From the NCBI RefSeq assembly GCF_002979755.1, contig NZ_PCPP01000001.1, positions 1,148,665-1,212,664 on the forward strand: 64,000 nucleotides of DNA, given 5' to 3'. The stretch comes from Chryseobacterium culicis (GTDB lineage Bacteria > Bacteroidota > Bacteroidia > Flavobacteriales > Weeksellaceae). The number at the start of each line of letters is the position of its first letter. Position 1 is the first letter of the stretch. Under the pieces are notes generated by a model that worked only from the letters and a program-made list of their open reading frames with translations, did not search any database and was not told the DNA's origin. Both the position numbers and the translations under genes were made by a program. Below are positions 17,644 through 25,822 of the stretch, in pieces.

Positions 17644-19170
17644 ATGCTTAAAAGAAAAAAAGAGAGTCCCGAAGCGGGAAGTGAACAGTTATTCCGTAAA
17701 ATGCCTGGCCAACATGAGGCTAATCTGGCTGAGGTAATGGATGGATATTCAAAACTTCTTATTGATGATCCGGTAAGACCTTTTAGAGAAGAAAATCTAC
17801 AGTCCATTGAGAATAATGTAGATTATGGAGTTCTTGCAGCATTGAATGGAACCTGGGTAAGTTACAATGTTAATTACAATAAAGACATTACCAAGCCTTC
17901 ATTAGCAAGCGGAGTGCATACTACGATTATGCCTTCTCCGGGAACCAATTCAGGAACAATTCCCGGAAAATTCGCTTTTGACAGTGAAGAATATATTGAG
18001 AAGTTAACCTTTTCGATTGTTCCGGGTGGAGTTCGTAACCGTGGTGGAGCCAGTGAACTTTTCTGTGGGGCTGTTAAATATGAACAGAGCATAAAAAGTG
18101 TTAATACCGTACAAGGACAGGACGCTTTAAAATACACTCCTATCCATGAAGAAAACGGAATGTATCTTTGGCTGAGTGACGTTTACAATCACGCAGCAAC
18201 CAAAGAATCTATTGAAAGAGACCGCGGTATTCATGCTATTTCAACTGAAGATGCGAAGTATGGCTATACAGGGGAATACAGAGATGAGCCTTTGGTAAGG
18301 ATTACTCCAGACGAAGAGGCAAACCCTAAATATATTCTTTTAAGTCAGCTACAGCCGGGGCAGCCTTATTATGAAATCATTCCGGCTCAGGAAATAAAGC
18401 CGGGAGCAGGAATTGACGGGCCTTATTTTATTCCGGACTACTCTATCTCGAGAAGCGGCGTTATTCCTCATGGAAGCACTATTACTCTACTTGGAGATAT
18501 TGTTCCTCAAAATAAAGACAACCAAACATTCTATTTAATTGAAGGCTCTCCTCAATTCCCTTATGGCAAAGAGGCATGGGAAACTAATCATCTTTCAATT
18601 TCACGTACAATGGGTAATGCAGGAGTTACCCCTGAGGAAATCATTGATCTTGACAAACCTGCACCTGCCTGGGTTCATGAAACACTTAATGACGTTAATG
18701 ATAAGGGTTCAAACAAGATTTATACCCAGCGAATACTGGCAGACGATTTATATCCTTATTCTGTACGTCCTGATCTTAGGCTTAGGGATACATTAAGAGG
18801 TCAGAAAGTCAGCAATTATGTTCATGTAAGAATGTCTTCCAAAATGAAAACCGGAGCACAAGGAGGTGTTTTGAATGTTCCTTTTGTCAATCGTTTTGTT
18901 CCGACTGTTGAGGTGGATATGGACATGTGGATTGAAACAGTGATTGAAGATGGAAAAGAAATTCTTCAGCTGCAATATGAGCAAATCGTATTCTTCGAAT
19001 TTGATTTCGGGAATGATGGCGGTACTACCAGCTGGCCTCATATCCAAGTCAATACCCTTCGTAAAATACAGGATATTCCTGAGGATCAGAGAAAAGTAAT
19101 TGAAGATCAGTTCTTCAATATTTCTGAAAATTCTGATGCAGCATCAGGGTGTCCTTATCATAAAGGATAA
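17644..19170 (+). CDS. unrecognised 508-residue protein, possible beta-barrel (heme-binding-like)
   Basis: I do not recognise this protein with confidence. It is soluble-looking, with no signal peptide or membrane segment. Residues 60-180 contain LNGTWVSYNVNY, GVHTTIMPSPGT and IHEENGMYLWLSD, which recall nitrobindin-like or other lipocalin-like barrels. A second strand-rich half (about 270-480) ends in FEFDFGNDGGTTSWPHIQVN. The C-terminus is SGCPYHKG, a Cys-Pro-x-His ending that could bind metal or heme. Strict operon position after the GMC dehydrogenase and ferritin-like genes suggests it works on the same substrate, as an oxidase, peroxidase or carrier. That is inference from context. Confidence 0.6.
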   Translation: MLKRKKESPEAGSEQLFRKMPGQHEANLAEVMDGYSKLLIDDPVRPFREENLQSIENNVDYGVLAALNGTWVSYNVNYNKDITKPSLASGVHTTIMPSPGTNSGTIPGKFAFDSEEYIEKLTFSIVPGGVRNRGGASELFCGAVKYEQSIKSVNTVQGQDALKYTPIHEENGMYLWLSDVYNHAATKESIERDRGIHAISTEDAKYGYTGEYRDEPLVRITPDEEANPKYILLSQLQPGQPYYEIIPAQEIKPGAGIDGPYFIPDYSISRSGVIPHGSTITLLGDIVPQNKDNQTFYLIEGSPQFPYGKEAWETNHLSISRTMGNAGVTPEEIIDLDKPAPAWVHETLNDVNDKGSNKIYTQRILADDLYPYSVRPDLRLRDTLRGQKVSNYVHVRMSSKMKTGAQGGVLNVPFVNRFVPTVEVDMDMWIETVIEDGKEILQLQYEQIVFFEFDFGNDGGTTSWPHIQVNTLRKIQDIPEDQRKVIEDQFFNISENSDAASGCPYHKG

Positions 19171-19522
19171 TATTGTTAAAAATAGGTGGTATTTCATTTC
19201 ATAACTACCCCAAATCAAGTAGGAGGCCTTTATGAGGTCTCCTATTGCTGTAAAATGTTAGGTTCTCTCCTATTATTCATCTTCACTCACTGCCTGTTTT
19301 CCAGAACATAAAAAGCATTAAATACTTATTTATACGACTGTTACGTTCAAATGATTTAGAGTATCAGTATGGGAAGCAGAACATCTTTTTAAAAAAATAT
19401 ATTATTTCAATCTAATGTCTATATTTGCACAGTTTCATTTTGAATTTCAAGCCTCACTTTAGCTTCACGAAATTCAATTGCAAACCAGAAAGACTATTGA
19501 ACTATGAACAAAAAAATAAAAA
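19171..19522. other. 352-base gap with a weak hairpin and a TATATTTG box
   Basis: AGGAGGCCT / AGGTCTCCT (19221-19243) makes a short stem past the operon end but lacks a clear T run. TATATTTG at 19420-19427 matches the -7 consensus and could drive the regulator at 19523. Nothing else is recognised. Confidence 0.5.
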
Positions 19523-20677
19523 ATGGATAAGAGTAATTTATTAATTATTGTAACAATAATCTCTTTGTTCGTTTCATTTTTTCTTGCATTTTTTCTCATT
19601 ACCGTTAAAACAAAGCATAAAACAAGTAATTCTCTTTTTGCTTTGTTCCTCATCATCACTGCGATAGACATTAGCGAACCCTTATTGAGTCTCATAACGG
19701 ATGGTCCTTCAAATTTTGGAATGCTCAGAAATACTCTTGCCTTTCTACAGATTCCAACCTTTTACCTGTATGTATTATCGGTTTGTTATTCTGATTTTAA
19801 ATTTAAACCTAAATATCTCATACACCTGCTTCCTTTCTTAGCAGCAAATATCGCTTTGATCCCCCGTTTTTATTCAGTGGATACAGCTTCTAAAATTGAT
19901 TTCATTATGGATCGTCAAAATATGATAGAGATCCAGTTCAATCATATTCTTTTTCATATTCAGACATTTATCTATTTTACAGCTGTTTTTATCCTATTGA
20001 GAAAAGCAAAAAAATTATATCTCGAGAACTATTCCGGTACCAATATCAATTCTTACCACTGGCTGTTCCAATTCACCAGTGTGCTTGCTGTGGTGTATTT
20101 AACCGCACTTTTAAAAAATATTTTTAAATTCTCAGATTATCCCTACATCTCAGAGTGGATAAAAATCGGAATCCTGGTTTCTCAATTGTTTATTGTGTGC
20201 TGGTATTTGTTTAAAGCACTCAACAATCCCGGTCTATTCAGAAACATCGATTCAAAATTAAAGCTTGTTTCTGACATTGTTTCAGAGGAAAAAAAGAATG
20301 AGCCTGAAGCGGTACATGAAAAAGAGAGCAATGAAGAACTTCTGAAATTAAAGCATTTTATGACCGCAGAAAAACCATTCCTGAATCCTTCGATAACCAT
20401 TCAGAATATTTCTGATCATATTGGAATTCCTACCCGTGAATTATCTGTGTTAATCAATCATCATCTGGGACAGCATTTTTATGATTTCGTAAATACCTAT
20501 CGGATAGAATATGCTATGGATATTTTAAAAGATGCTACAAAAATGAAGGTAACGATTCTTGAAATCTTGTATGAAGTAGGTTTTAATTCAAAATCTTCGT
20601 TTAATACTGCTTTTAAAAAGCATACAGGAAACACGCCAACAGAATACCGTAAACTACTACAAAACAACACTTTGTAA
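19523..20677 (+). CDS. membrane-anchored AraC family regulator
   Basis: The 384-residue protein has about seven hydrophobic helices in the first 230 residues (for example LLIIVTIISLFVSFFLAFFL at 5-24) and a C-terminal AraC DNA-binding domain (about 280-380) with ITIQNISDHIGIPTRELSVL and VTILEILYEVGFNSKSSFN. This is a common Bacteroidota design, thought to sense a signal in the membrane and act on a neighbouring gene. The serine hydrolase gene 138 bases downstream on the same strand is the likely partner. A TATATTTG box lies about 96 bases upstream of the start. Confidence 0.87.
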   Translation: MDKSNLLIIVTIISLFVSFFLAFFLITVKTKHKTSNSLFALFLIITAIDISEPLLSLITDGPSNFGMLRNTLAFLQIPTFYLYVLSVCYSDFKFKPKYLIHLLPFLAANIALIPRFYSVDTASKIDFIMDRQNMIEIQFNHILFHIQTFIYFTAVFILLRKAKKLYLENYSGTNINSYHWLFQFTSVLAVVYLTALLKNIFKFSDYPYISEWIKIGILVSQLFIVCWYLFKALNNPGLFRNIDSKLKLVSDIVSEEKKNEPEAVHEKESNEELLKLKHFMTAEKPFLNPSITIQNISDHIGIPTRELSVLINHHLGQHFYDFVNTYRIEYAMDILKDATKMKVTILEILYEVGFNSKSSFNTAFKKHTGNTPTEYRKLLQNNTL

Positions 20678-20815
20678 TTACTCGTACTTCGGATATAAAG
20701 TATTCGTACGTATTTTTTTAATCAAATCCGTCCAATTACATGTACTCGGTCGCATAGGATCAGCTGCTTTCTCACATTTGTATCATAATAATGTTTAACC
20801 ATAAATAACGATACA

Positions 20816-22291
20816 ATGAAAACTTCATTCAATCTTTTAGCTGTACTATTACTAATAAGCACTTTTACTTTTGGGCAGAATATTTCCAGAAAGAAAGACT
20901 ATAACTTTCTTACAGATAGTTTAAATATAGAGTCACAACTGGGAAAATATAAGCTCTCCGGATTTAGCCTTGTTGTCTTTGAAAATTATAAGATTGTATA
21001 TTCAAAACAGTTTGGATTAAAATCTATAAATTCTAAAGAAAAGATAGATGAAAATACAGCTTTTTCCACGGCATCTATTTCCAAACCAATTACCTCGCTT
21101 CTTTGCCATATTCTTGAAGAAAAAGGGTTAATCAATTTAGATGAACCTATAGACAAATACCTGAAAAGATGGCACTTGCCAAAAAGTAAACTGACTGAAA
21201 ACAACAGCCCAACCTGGAAACAATTTCTGAACCATACTTCAGGTACAAGCCAGAGTGGATTTGAGGACCATTATGAGGGCGAAAAGATCCCTACTCTACA
21301 ACAAAGTCTTTTAGGACAAATCCCCCGATATGATAAAGAAATTGAATTTCTGTTTACTCCGGGAACTGACTGGCAGTACAGCGGAGGTGGCTATGTAATT
21401 GTTCAGATGGCACTCGAAGACACTTTACATCAATCTATTGCGGAACTTGCCCATACCTATATTTTCTCACCTCTTGGTCTGAAAAATACAACGATGATTC
21501 AGCCCAACGAAAATGGATTCCCCACCAATGTGGCTCTTGTTCATGATAAAGATGGTAATGTGATTAAAACGGGTCTGCCTATCACTCCACAAGTAGGAGC
21601 ATCAGGGCTATGGTCTACCCCTTCAGATCTCGCTAAGCTTTCGATTGAGATCCAGAATGCATTGCGCAATAAAAACAACAAAGTAATTTCTCATCAGGTA
21701 GCAAAAAAAATAACGGAAGTCTCTGCTTTAAAGAATGCAGTTGGCGGTTGGGGATATGGATGGCAGAAATCTTTTGGATACAATAATTATGAATGGTTTT
21801 CATGTAATGGTTCCAATACAGGAGTGGGCGGCAGTACTTTTGCAACGATGAAAGACGGAAACGGTTTTGCATTGCTGGCAAATGGGGAAAAGCCTAATCG
21901 TATTCCTGTGATCATTCAAACGCAAAGAAAAATTCTGAGCCTGATGAACTGGAACGGAGAATCAGATCATGAAGACATTCAGGAAATACCTTTAGAGCTA
22001 AAAGAGAAACTGGTAGGGACTTATGATGATTTTCTCTATTCACAAAAAATGGTAACCAAAATAGTAGAAAAAAATAACCGCCTGTATGTTGAATCTCCAA
22101 TTTTAGAAATGTTTAAAGGCAAAAATGATAATGAACTGGTGTATTTGAAAAATGGACTGTTTAAAATTGTTGATTATCCTAATTTGCTGAAGTTTGATTT
22201 TACCAACGGGAAACCAAGTTCAGTCACTTTAATAAGAGGTCATCTGAATACTAAAGTAGCACTTGATAAAGAAAAAATAGCACAGAACTAA
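20816..22291 (+). CDS. serine hydrolase of the beta-lactamase/penicillin-binding-protein-like family
   Basis: A signal peptide (MKTSFNLLAVLLLISTFTFG) places the 491-residue protein outside the cytoplasm. The class C-like catalytic motifs are Ser87-Ile-Ser-Lys90 (SISKP) and Tyr188-Ser-Gly in QYSGGGY, the usual SxxK and YxN-type positions, with GWGYGWQ near residue 308. A C-terminal extension of about 110 residues with repeated strands is typical of such esterase-like members. Substrate may be a peptide or ester; beta-lactam hydrolysis is not implied. It follows a membrane AraC regulator and ends with its own terminator. Confidence 0.88.
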   Translation: MKTSFNLLAVLLLISTFTFGQNISRKKDYNFLTDSLNIESQLGKYKLSGFSLVVFENYKIVYSKQFGLKSINSKEKIDENTAFSTASISKPITSLLCHILEEKGLINLDEPIDKYLKRWHLPKSKLTENNSPTWKQFLNHTSGTSQSGFEDHYEGEKIPTLQQSLLGQIPRYDKEIEFLFTPGTDWQYSGGGYVIVQMALEDTLHQSIAELAHTYIFSPLGLKNTTMIQPNENGFPTNVALVHDKDGNVIKTGLPITPQVGASGLWSTPSDLAKLSIEIQNALRNKNNKVISHQVAKKITEVSALKNAVGGWGYGWQKSFGYNNYEWFSCNGSNTGVGGSTFATMKDGNGFALLANGEKPNRIPVIIQTQRKILSLMNWNGESDHEDIQEIPLELKEKLVGTYDDFLYSQKMVTKIVEKNNRLYVESPILEMFKGKNDNELVYLKNGLFKIVDYPNLLKFDFTNGKPSSVTLIRGHLNTKVALDKEKIAQN

Positions 22292-22358
22292 GCAAAGCTG
22301 CGAATTGGTTCAATAAGCAATTGCTGGCCAATTCCATTATTCATCAATTAACCATTTA

Positions 22359-22378
22359 AGGGGCAGATTACTGCCTCT
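22359..22378 (+). terminator. intrinsic terminator of the serine hydrolase gene
   Basis: AGGGGCAG / CTGCCTCT with loop ATTA (one G-T pair) is followed by TTTTTATT. Confidence 0.8.
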
Positions 22379-22402
22379 TTTTATTATGTTCTTTAAAATA
22401 GA

Positions 22403-23041
22403 TTAAAGGTTTTCATAGGTCTGATCAACCATAAAGGATATTGCTTTTTTGATTTTCTCTCGTCCTTCAGGAGTGTTCGTATCTATTCCACAGAAGAGGC
22501 TGCCATTGAGGGAGGCAAACATATTCAGATAATAAAGTCCGGAAACCATAATCGCCATAATGGAACGATAGGTATCCATTTTATCTTTGAAACGGGATTC
22601 CATTAATAATTTGAAGATATACTCTCCGTTTTCTTCCTGAGTATCAATCAGTTTTTTCAATGATTTTCTAGGTTCAGAAATCGTCCACAACAGTAATTTT
22701 TGAGCTTCTTTATTGGTGTACACATAATCGAACTGTGACTGAAGCATATGCTGAATAAAGTCTCTTCCTCCGTCTTCAAGATTGGGTTTCATTTTTTCAA
22801 CTTCTTCGCTGGTTGCTTTCACCCAGAAGTCTTGTGTACGGACATATTCGTCCATCAGGCCATCCATTCCGCCAAAATACGTGTAGATCATTTTTTTATC
22901 TACCCCGGCAGTAGCAGCGATATCATTAATCTTCAACCCTGCATGTCCTTTCGTTTTCAGAATTTTCCCCACGGCATCCAAAAACTTTTTTTTGCTGCGC
23001 TCCTTGTTTCTAATACTCCCTGATGCTGACTTTCTTTCCAT
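22403..23041 (-). CDS. TetR family regulator, copy 1 of a tandem pair
   Basis: The product is 212 residues from the Met of MERKSASGSIRN; an earlier in-frame Met at 23062 would add seven residues that the paralog lacks. The N-terminal helix-turn-helix (about 18-65) contains LKINDIAATAGVDKKMIYTY. The remaining two thirds is the ligand-binding part and matches the second copy at 23760-24398 almost throughout. The gene is divergent from a short transcript unit whose promoter holds a TTAGACAC-N6-GTGTCTAA palindrome. TAAACTTG (23060-23067, minus strand) is a possible -7 box. It probably binds that palindrome and those of the three similar units. Confidence 0.9.
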   Translation of the reverse strand: MERKSASGSIRNKERSKKKFLDAVGKILKTKGHAGLKINDIAATAGVDKKMIYTYFGGMDGLMDEYVRTQDFWVKATSEEVEKMKPNLEDGGRDFIQHMLQSQFDYVYTNKEAQKLLLWTISEPRKSLKKLIDTQEENGEYIFKLLMESRFKDKMDTYRSIMAIMVSGLYYLNMFASLNGSLFCGIDTNTPEGREKIKKAISFMVDQTYENL

Positions 23042-23085
23042 GACTAAACATTCAATATACAAGTTTAAGAAATTTTTTTATCATT

Positions 23086-23130
23086 TTAGACACCAACCAG
23101 TGTCTAATATCAACTATTTGTATATATTTG
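23086..23130 (+). promoter_or_regulatory. operator 1 and TATATTTG promoter of sRNA-like unit 1
   Basis: TTAGACAC (23086-23093) and GTGTCTAA (23100-23107) form a perfect palindrome with a six-base spacer. TATATTTG at 23123-23130 is the -7 box. Fifteen bases separate operator and box, ten more than in the other three units. Confidence 0.75.
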
Positions 23131-23136
23131 CACAAA

Positions 23137-23297
23137 CTAATACCATTCTCTATATAAAAACACTATCGAGATCAAAAAATTAAAAACTATTCAGATTGTA
23201 TCGTTAGTTCCCTCAGTTTAAAATATTTCGAACATTAATGACTGAGGTAAAAACACAACCAACAGCATCATTTTTTCCATAGTGGTGCTGTTTTTAT
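23137..23297 (+). ncRNA. sRNA-like transcription unit 1 (type A)
   Basis: Inferred transcript of about 160 nt between the promoter at 23123 and a terminator at 23262-23291. It shares blocks with the other units: AAACTAATACCA near the 5' end, AAACACTAT, AGATTGTATCGTTAGTTC (also in unit 3), TTTCGAAC and ACTGAGGTAAAAACAC. CCTCAGT and ACTGAGG can pair internally. The only ATG frame has 14 codons and is not shared by the other units, so it is called non-coding. Ends are estimates from promoter spacing and the T run. Confidence 0.6.
23262..23296 (+). terminator. terminator of unit 1
   Basis: ACAGCATCA / TGGTGCTGT (one G-T pair) followed by TTTTTATTT. Confidence 0.8.
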
Positions 23298-23522
23298 TTC
23301 TTAAAAAATGGTTTCATACTAAATAAAATACTTTTTAATAGATATTTTTTATGACCCACTCTTTTTAAAAACATTCTGTTGCTCTATAGAAATATCTTCC
23401 TCTATATTTTATAGATTAAACTGAACTGTCAGTATTTATTCAGAGAAGTATTTACATTTAAAATAAAAAATAATACATTGAAATTCAAGCAATTAAACAA
23501 AATAAAGAAAAATTTCATTATT

Positions 23523-23557
23523 TTACACACTTCACAGTGTCTTATTTTATATATTTG
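23523..23557 (+). promoter_or_regulatory. operator 2 and TATATTTG promoter of unit 2
   Basis: TTACACAC-N6-GTGTCTTA (23523-23544) is an imperfect form of the same palindrome. TATATTTG follows at 23550-23557, five bases later. Confidence 0.7.
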
Positions 23558-23563
23558 TACAAA

Positions 23564-23727
23564 CTAAAACCAACTATATATTTTAAAACACTATTAGGTT
23601 GAAAAATAAAACAATCCAAATTGTATTATTGAGTTCCCTTACTTTAAGACAATTTCGAACCCGAAACAACTAAGGTAGAAACACAACTTATAGACAGACC
23701 ATTAGATTTCTAATGGTTTTGTTTTTT
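23564..23727 (+). ncRNA. sRNA-like transcription unit 2 (type B)
   Basis: Inferred transcript of about 160 nt. It carries AAACTAAAACCA, AAACACTAT, a form of the ATTGTAT...GAGTTC block changed by a one-base indel, TTTCGAAC and CAACTAAGGTAGAAACAC, the last shared most closely with unit 4. It has no ATG-started frame of note. It ends at a perfect terminator just before the convergent TetR gene. Confidence 0.6.
23698..23727 (+). terminator. terminator of unit 2
   Basis: ACCATTAG / CTAATGGT with loop ATTT, followed by TTTGTTTTTTT. Confidence 0.85.
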
Positions 23728-23759
23728 TATAAGACTTTTATTCTTAAAAAATTACACCC

Positions 23760-24398
23760 TTACAGATTTTCATAAGTATGATGTAACATGAAAGAAACGG
23801 CTTTCTTGATCTTATCCCTTCCCTGAGGAGTGTTAATATCAATGCCACAGAAAATACTTCCATTTATTGCCGCATACATATTCAGATAATAAAGTCCGGA
23901 AACCATAATCGCCATGATGGAGCGTACATCTTCAGCATTATCTTTAAAATGAGGATCCATCAACAGTTTAAAGATATATTCTCCGTTTTCTTCCTGGGTA
24001 TCGGTAAGTTTTTTTAAGGCTTTACGAGGTTCAGACAGACGCCATAGAAGTAATTTTTGCGCTTCTTTGTTGGTATACACATAATCAAATTGCGACAAAA
24101 ACATTTCTTCCATAAAGGATTTCCCTCCGTCATCTAATTTGGGTTTTATTTTCTCAATTTCTTCGATGGTTACCCTGCTCCAGTAATCCTGTGACCGGAT
24201 ATACTCATCAATCAGTCCGTCTATGCCTCCAAAATAAGAATAGATCATTTTCTTATCTACCCCGGCTGTAGCAGCAATACTATTCACTTTCAAGGCAGTA
24301 TATCCTTTGGTTCTCAGTATTTTTCCAACCGCGTCCAAAAACTTTTTTTTACTGCGTTCCTTGTTCCGGATACTTCCTGCTGCAGACTTTCTTTCCAT
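23760..24398 (-). CDS. TetR family regulator, copy 2 of a tandem pair
   Basis: A 212-residue paralog of the regulator at 22403-23041. It has the same start (MERKSAAGSIRNKERSKKKF), the same helix-turn-helix (LKVNSIAATAGVDKKMIYSY) and a conserved end (VSFMLHHTYENL against ISFMVDQTYENL). Differences are scattered, so the duplication is not very recent and both copies seem to be kept functional. It is divergent from unit 3, whose palindrome has the longest perfect arms (nine bases). TAAACTTG (24417-24424, minus strand) is at the same place as in copy 1. The two proteins may bind the same set of four operators, possibly as heterodimers. Confidence 0.9.
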   Translation of the reverse strand: MERKSAAGSIRNKERSKKKFLDAVGKILRTKGYTALKVNSIAATAGVDKKMIYSYFGGIDGLIDEYIRSQDYWSRVTIEEIEKIKPKLDDGGKSFMEEMFLSQFDYVYTNKEAQKLLLWRLSEPRKALKKLTDTQEENGEYIFKLLMDPHFKDNAEDVRSIMAIMVSGLYYLNMYAAINGSIFCGIDINTPQGRDKIKKAVSFMLHHTYENL

Positions 24399-24439
24399 GG
24401 TAAACTTTCAATCGTACAAGTTTAAGAAATTTTTTTCAT

Positions 24440-24475
24440 TTTAGACACTTTTTAGTGTCTAAATGTATATATTTG
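24440..24475 (+). promoter_or_regulatory. operator 3 and TATATTTG promoter of unit 3
   Basis: Nine-base perfect arms TTTAGACAC / GTGTCTAAA (24440-24463) with a six-base spacer; TATATTTG at 24468-24475. Confidence 0.78.
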
Positions 24476-24481
24476 CAAAAA

Positions 24482-24637
24482 CTAATAACCACTTTTTAAA
24501 GCAAATGATCTAAATTATGAGATTAAGAGAGATCAGATTGTATCGTTAGTTCACTCAGTTTAAATATTTTACTATTCAATCACTGAGAGAAATATAACTC
24601 ATACGGCATCACTACATTCTAGTGGTGCTGTTTTTAT
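24482..24637 (+). ncRNA. sRNA-like transcription unit 3 (type A)
   Basis: Inferred transcript of about 155 nt. It shares with unit 1 the AGATTGTATCGTTAGTTC block, CTCAGTTTAAA, a pairing CACTGAG, and the same kind of terminator with GCATCAC and GTGGTGC. The longest ATG frame is ten codons and is not conserved in the other units. Confidence 0.6.
24604..24637 (+). terminator. terminator of unit 3
   Basis: GCATCACTA / TAGTGGTGC (one G-T pair, stem extends outward) followed by TTTTTATTT. Confidence 0.85.
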
Positions 24638-24789
24638 TTATAAACATTCCGCATTCATCATTACCCAATAGATCATATTTCAGTTTTTTTCAATTAAATC
24701 CAATTTTCCGGATAGAATCATTCACAATAACACACTCTTTTACAGTGTTTTATATTTATTAATTAAAAATTAACATATTTTTTTCATTA

Positions 24790-24824
24790 TTAGACACTAC
24801 GAAGTGTCTTATTTTGTATATTTG
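24790..24824 (+). promoter_or_regulatory. operator 4 and TATATTTG promoter of unit 4
   Basis: TTAGACAC-N6-GTGTCTTA (24790-24811), then TATATTTG at 24817-24824, the same five-base spacing as units 2 and 3. Confidence 0.75.
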
Positions 24825-24830
24825 CTCCAA

Positions 24831-24956
24831 ACTAATAACCATTTTATATAGAAACACTATGTGAGTTGAGGGAAATGACAGGTTTCGAAAACAAGCAACT
24901 AAGGTAAAAACACTAAATGCAACAGTATCATTACTTCTCTAGTGATACTGTTTTTA
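24831..24956 (+). ncRNA. sRNA-like transcription unit 4 (type B, shorter)
   Basis: Inferred transcript of about 125 nt. It has AAACTAATAACCA, GAAACACTATG, TTTCGAAA and CAACTAAGGTAAAAACAC as in unit 2, but lacks the ATTGTATCGTTAG block, as if by internal deletion. It ends in the strongest terminator of the four. Confidence 0.6.
24922..24956 (+). terminator. terminator of unit 4
   Basis: ACAGTATCATTA (24922-24933) pairs with TAGTGATACTGT (24940-24951) over 12 positions with one G-T pair, followed by TTTTAAATT. Confidence 0.88.
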
Positions 24957-25035
24957 AATTTGAAGTAATAAGCTTTGAATTTATAAAGAAGATTGTATAT
25001 GCCGATGAGTCGGTGTTATAATAGTTGATATGAAA

Positions 25036-25059
25036 AGAGACTGTCTCAGGACAGTCTCT
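25036..25059 (-). terminator. terminator of the gnd-zwf-pgl operon
   Basis: AGAGACTGTC / GACAGTCTCT, perfect, loop TCAG, 25 bases past the pgl stop; TTTTCA follows on the minus strand. Confidence 0.8.
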
Positions 25060-25084
25060 TGTATTTTATTACGGTTACAATTAA

Positions 25085-25795
25085 TCAGCTTTTGGCTTTT
25101 TCATCTGTGAAAAATTGAAACCCGTCTTTTCTTTCAATAAGCTGCATTGGATATAATACAGGATTATATTCACCATTCAGCACTTCATTCAGAGCATGTT
25201 TTTTAGATTCTCCAAATGCTACTACAAGAATATTTTCAGCTTTGTTAATCAATGGTGCGGTCAGTGTAATTCGGAACATTTCCTGAGGCTTCAGATAATA
25301 GGCAGATACCCATTTTTCTTTTTCATGTAACACTTCTTCACCCGGAAATAATGAGGCTGTATGACCATCATCTCCCATTCCTAAAAGAATAAAATCAAAA
25401 ATACCTTCATCACCAAGAACATTTCTGATTTCTTGTTCATAGGTTTTTGCATAGTCTTCAGGAAGTTTTCCGTCACTATACATAGGGAAAACATGGCTTT
25501 TATCAACAGGAACATGGCTTAAAAGGGCTTCATCCGTCATCCGGAAGTTGCTTTTATCATCATTTAAAGGAACCCATCTTTCATCCACCCAAAAAAAGTA
25601 GACTTTATTCCACTCTATCTGTTCTTTATATTCCGGTGCTGCCAATAGCTTGAAAATAGCTTTCGGTGAAGAACCTCCACTCAAAGCCACTACAAAACGT
25701 CCATTTTTCTGAATAGATTTTTTTGAAAGGTCAACAAATGCATCTGCTGCCTTTGTGTACAGTTTTTCCAGATCGTCAAATACTGTAATATTCAT
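25085..25795 (-). CDS. pgl: 6-phosphogluconolactonase
   Basis: The 236-residue enzyme is of the SOL/DevB type, which hydrolyses 6-phosphogluconolactone to 6-phosphogluconate. Hallmarks are FVVALSGGSSPKAIF (about 33-47) for phosphate binding, FWVDERWVPLNDDKSNFRM near 68-86 and DFILLGMGDDGHTASLFPG near 134-152. Its length is normal. It is the last gene of a gnd-zwf-pgl operon, 28 bases after zwf, and together they encode the whole oxidative pentose-phosphate branch that makes NADPH and ribulose 5-phosphate. Confidence 0.95.
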   Translation of the reverse strand: MNITVFDDLEKLYTKAADAFVDLSKKSIQKNGRFVVALSGGSSPKAIFKLLAAPEYKEQIEWNKVYFFWVDERWVPLNDDKSNFRMTDEALLSHVPVDKSHVFPMYSDGKLPEDYAKTYEQEIRNVLGDEGIFDFILLGMGDDGHTASLFPGEEVLHEKEKWVSAYYLKPQEMFRITLTAPLINKAENILVVAFGESKKHALNEVLNGEYNPVLYPMQLIERKDGFQFFTDEKAKS

Positions 25796-25822
25796 TTTTC
25801 TTTGTTTAAATTTTATATTGTT

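Noticed and set aside
20816..22291. Beta-lactamase resistance gene
   Set aside because: Motifs fit the broad serine hydrolase/esterase group with a long C-terminal extension; nothing points to beta-lactam hydrolysis.
23238..23282. 14-codon frame inside sRNA-like unit 1 (MTEVKTQPTASFF)
   Set aside because: The frame is not conserved in units 2, 3 and 4, although the surrounding bases are; a non-coding role fits better.
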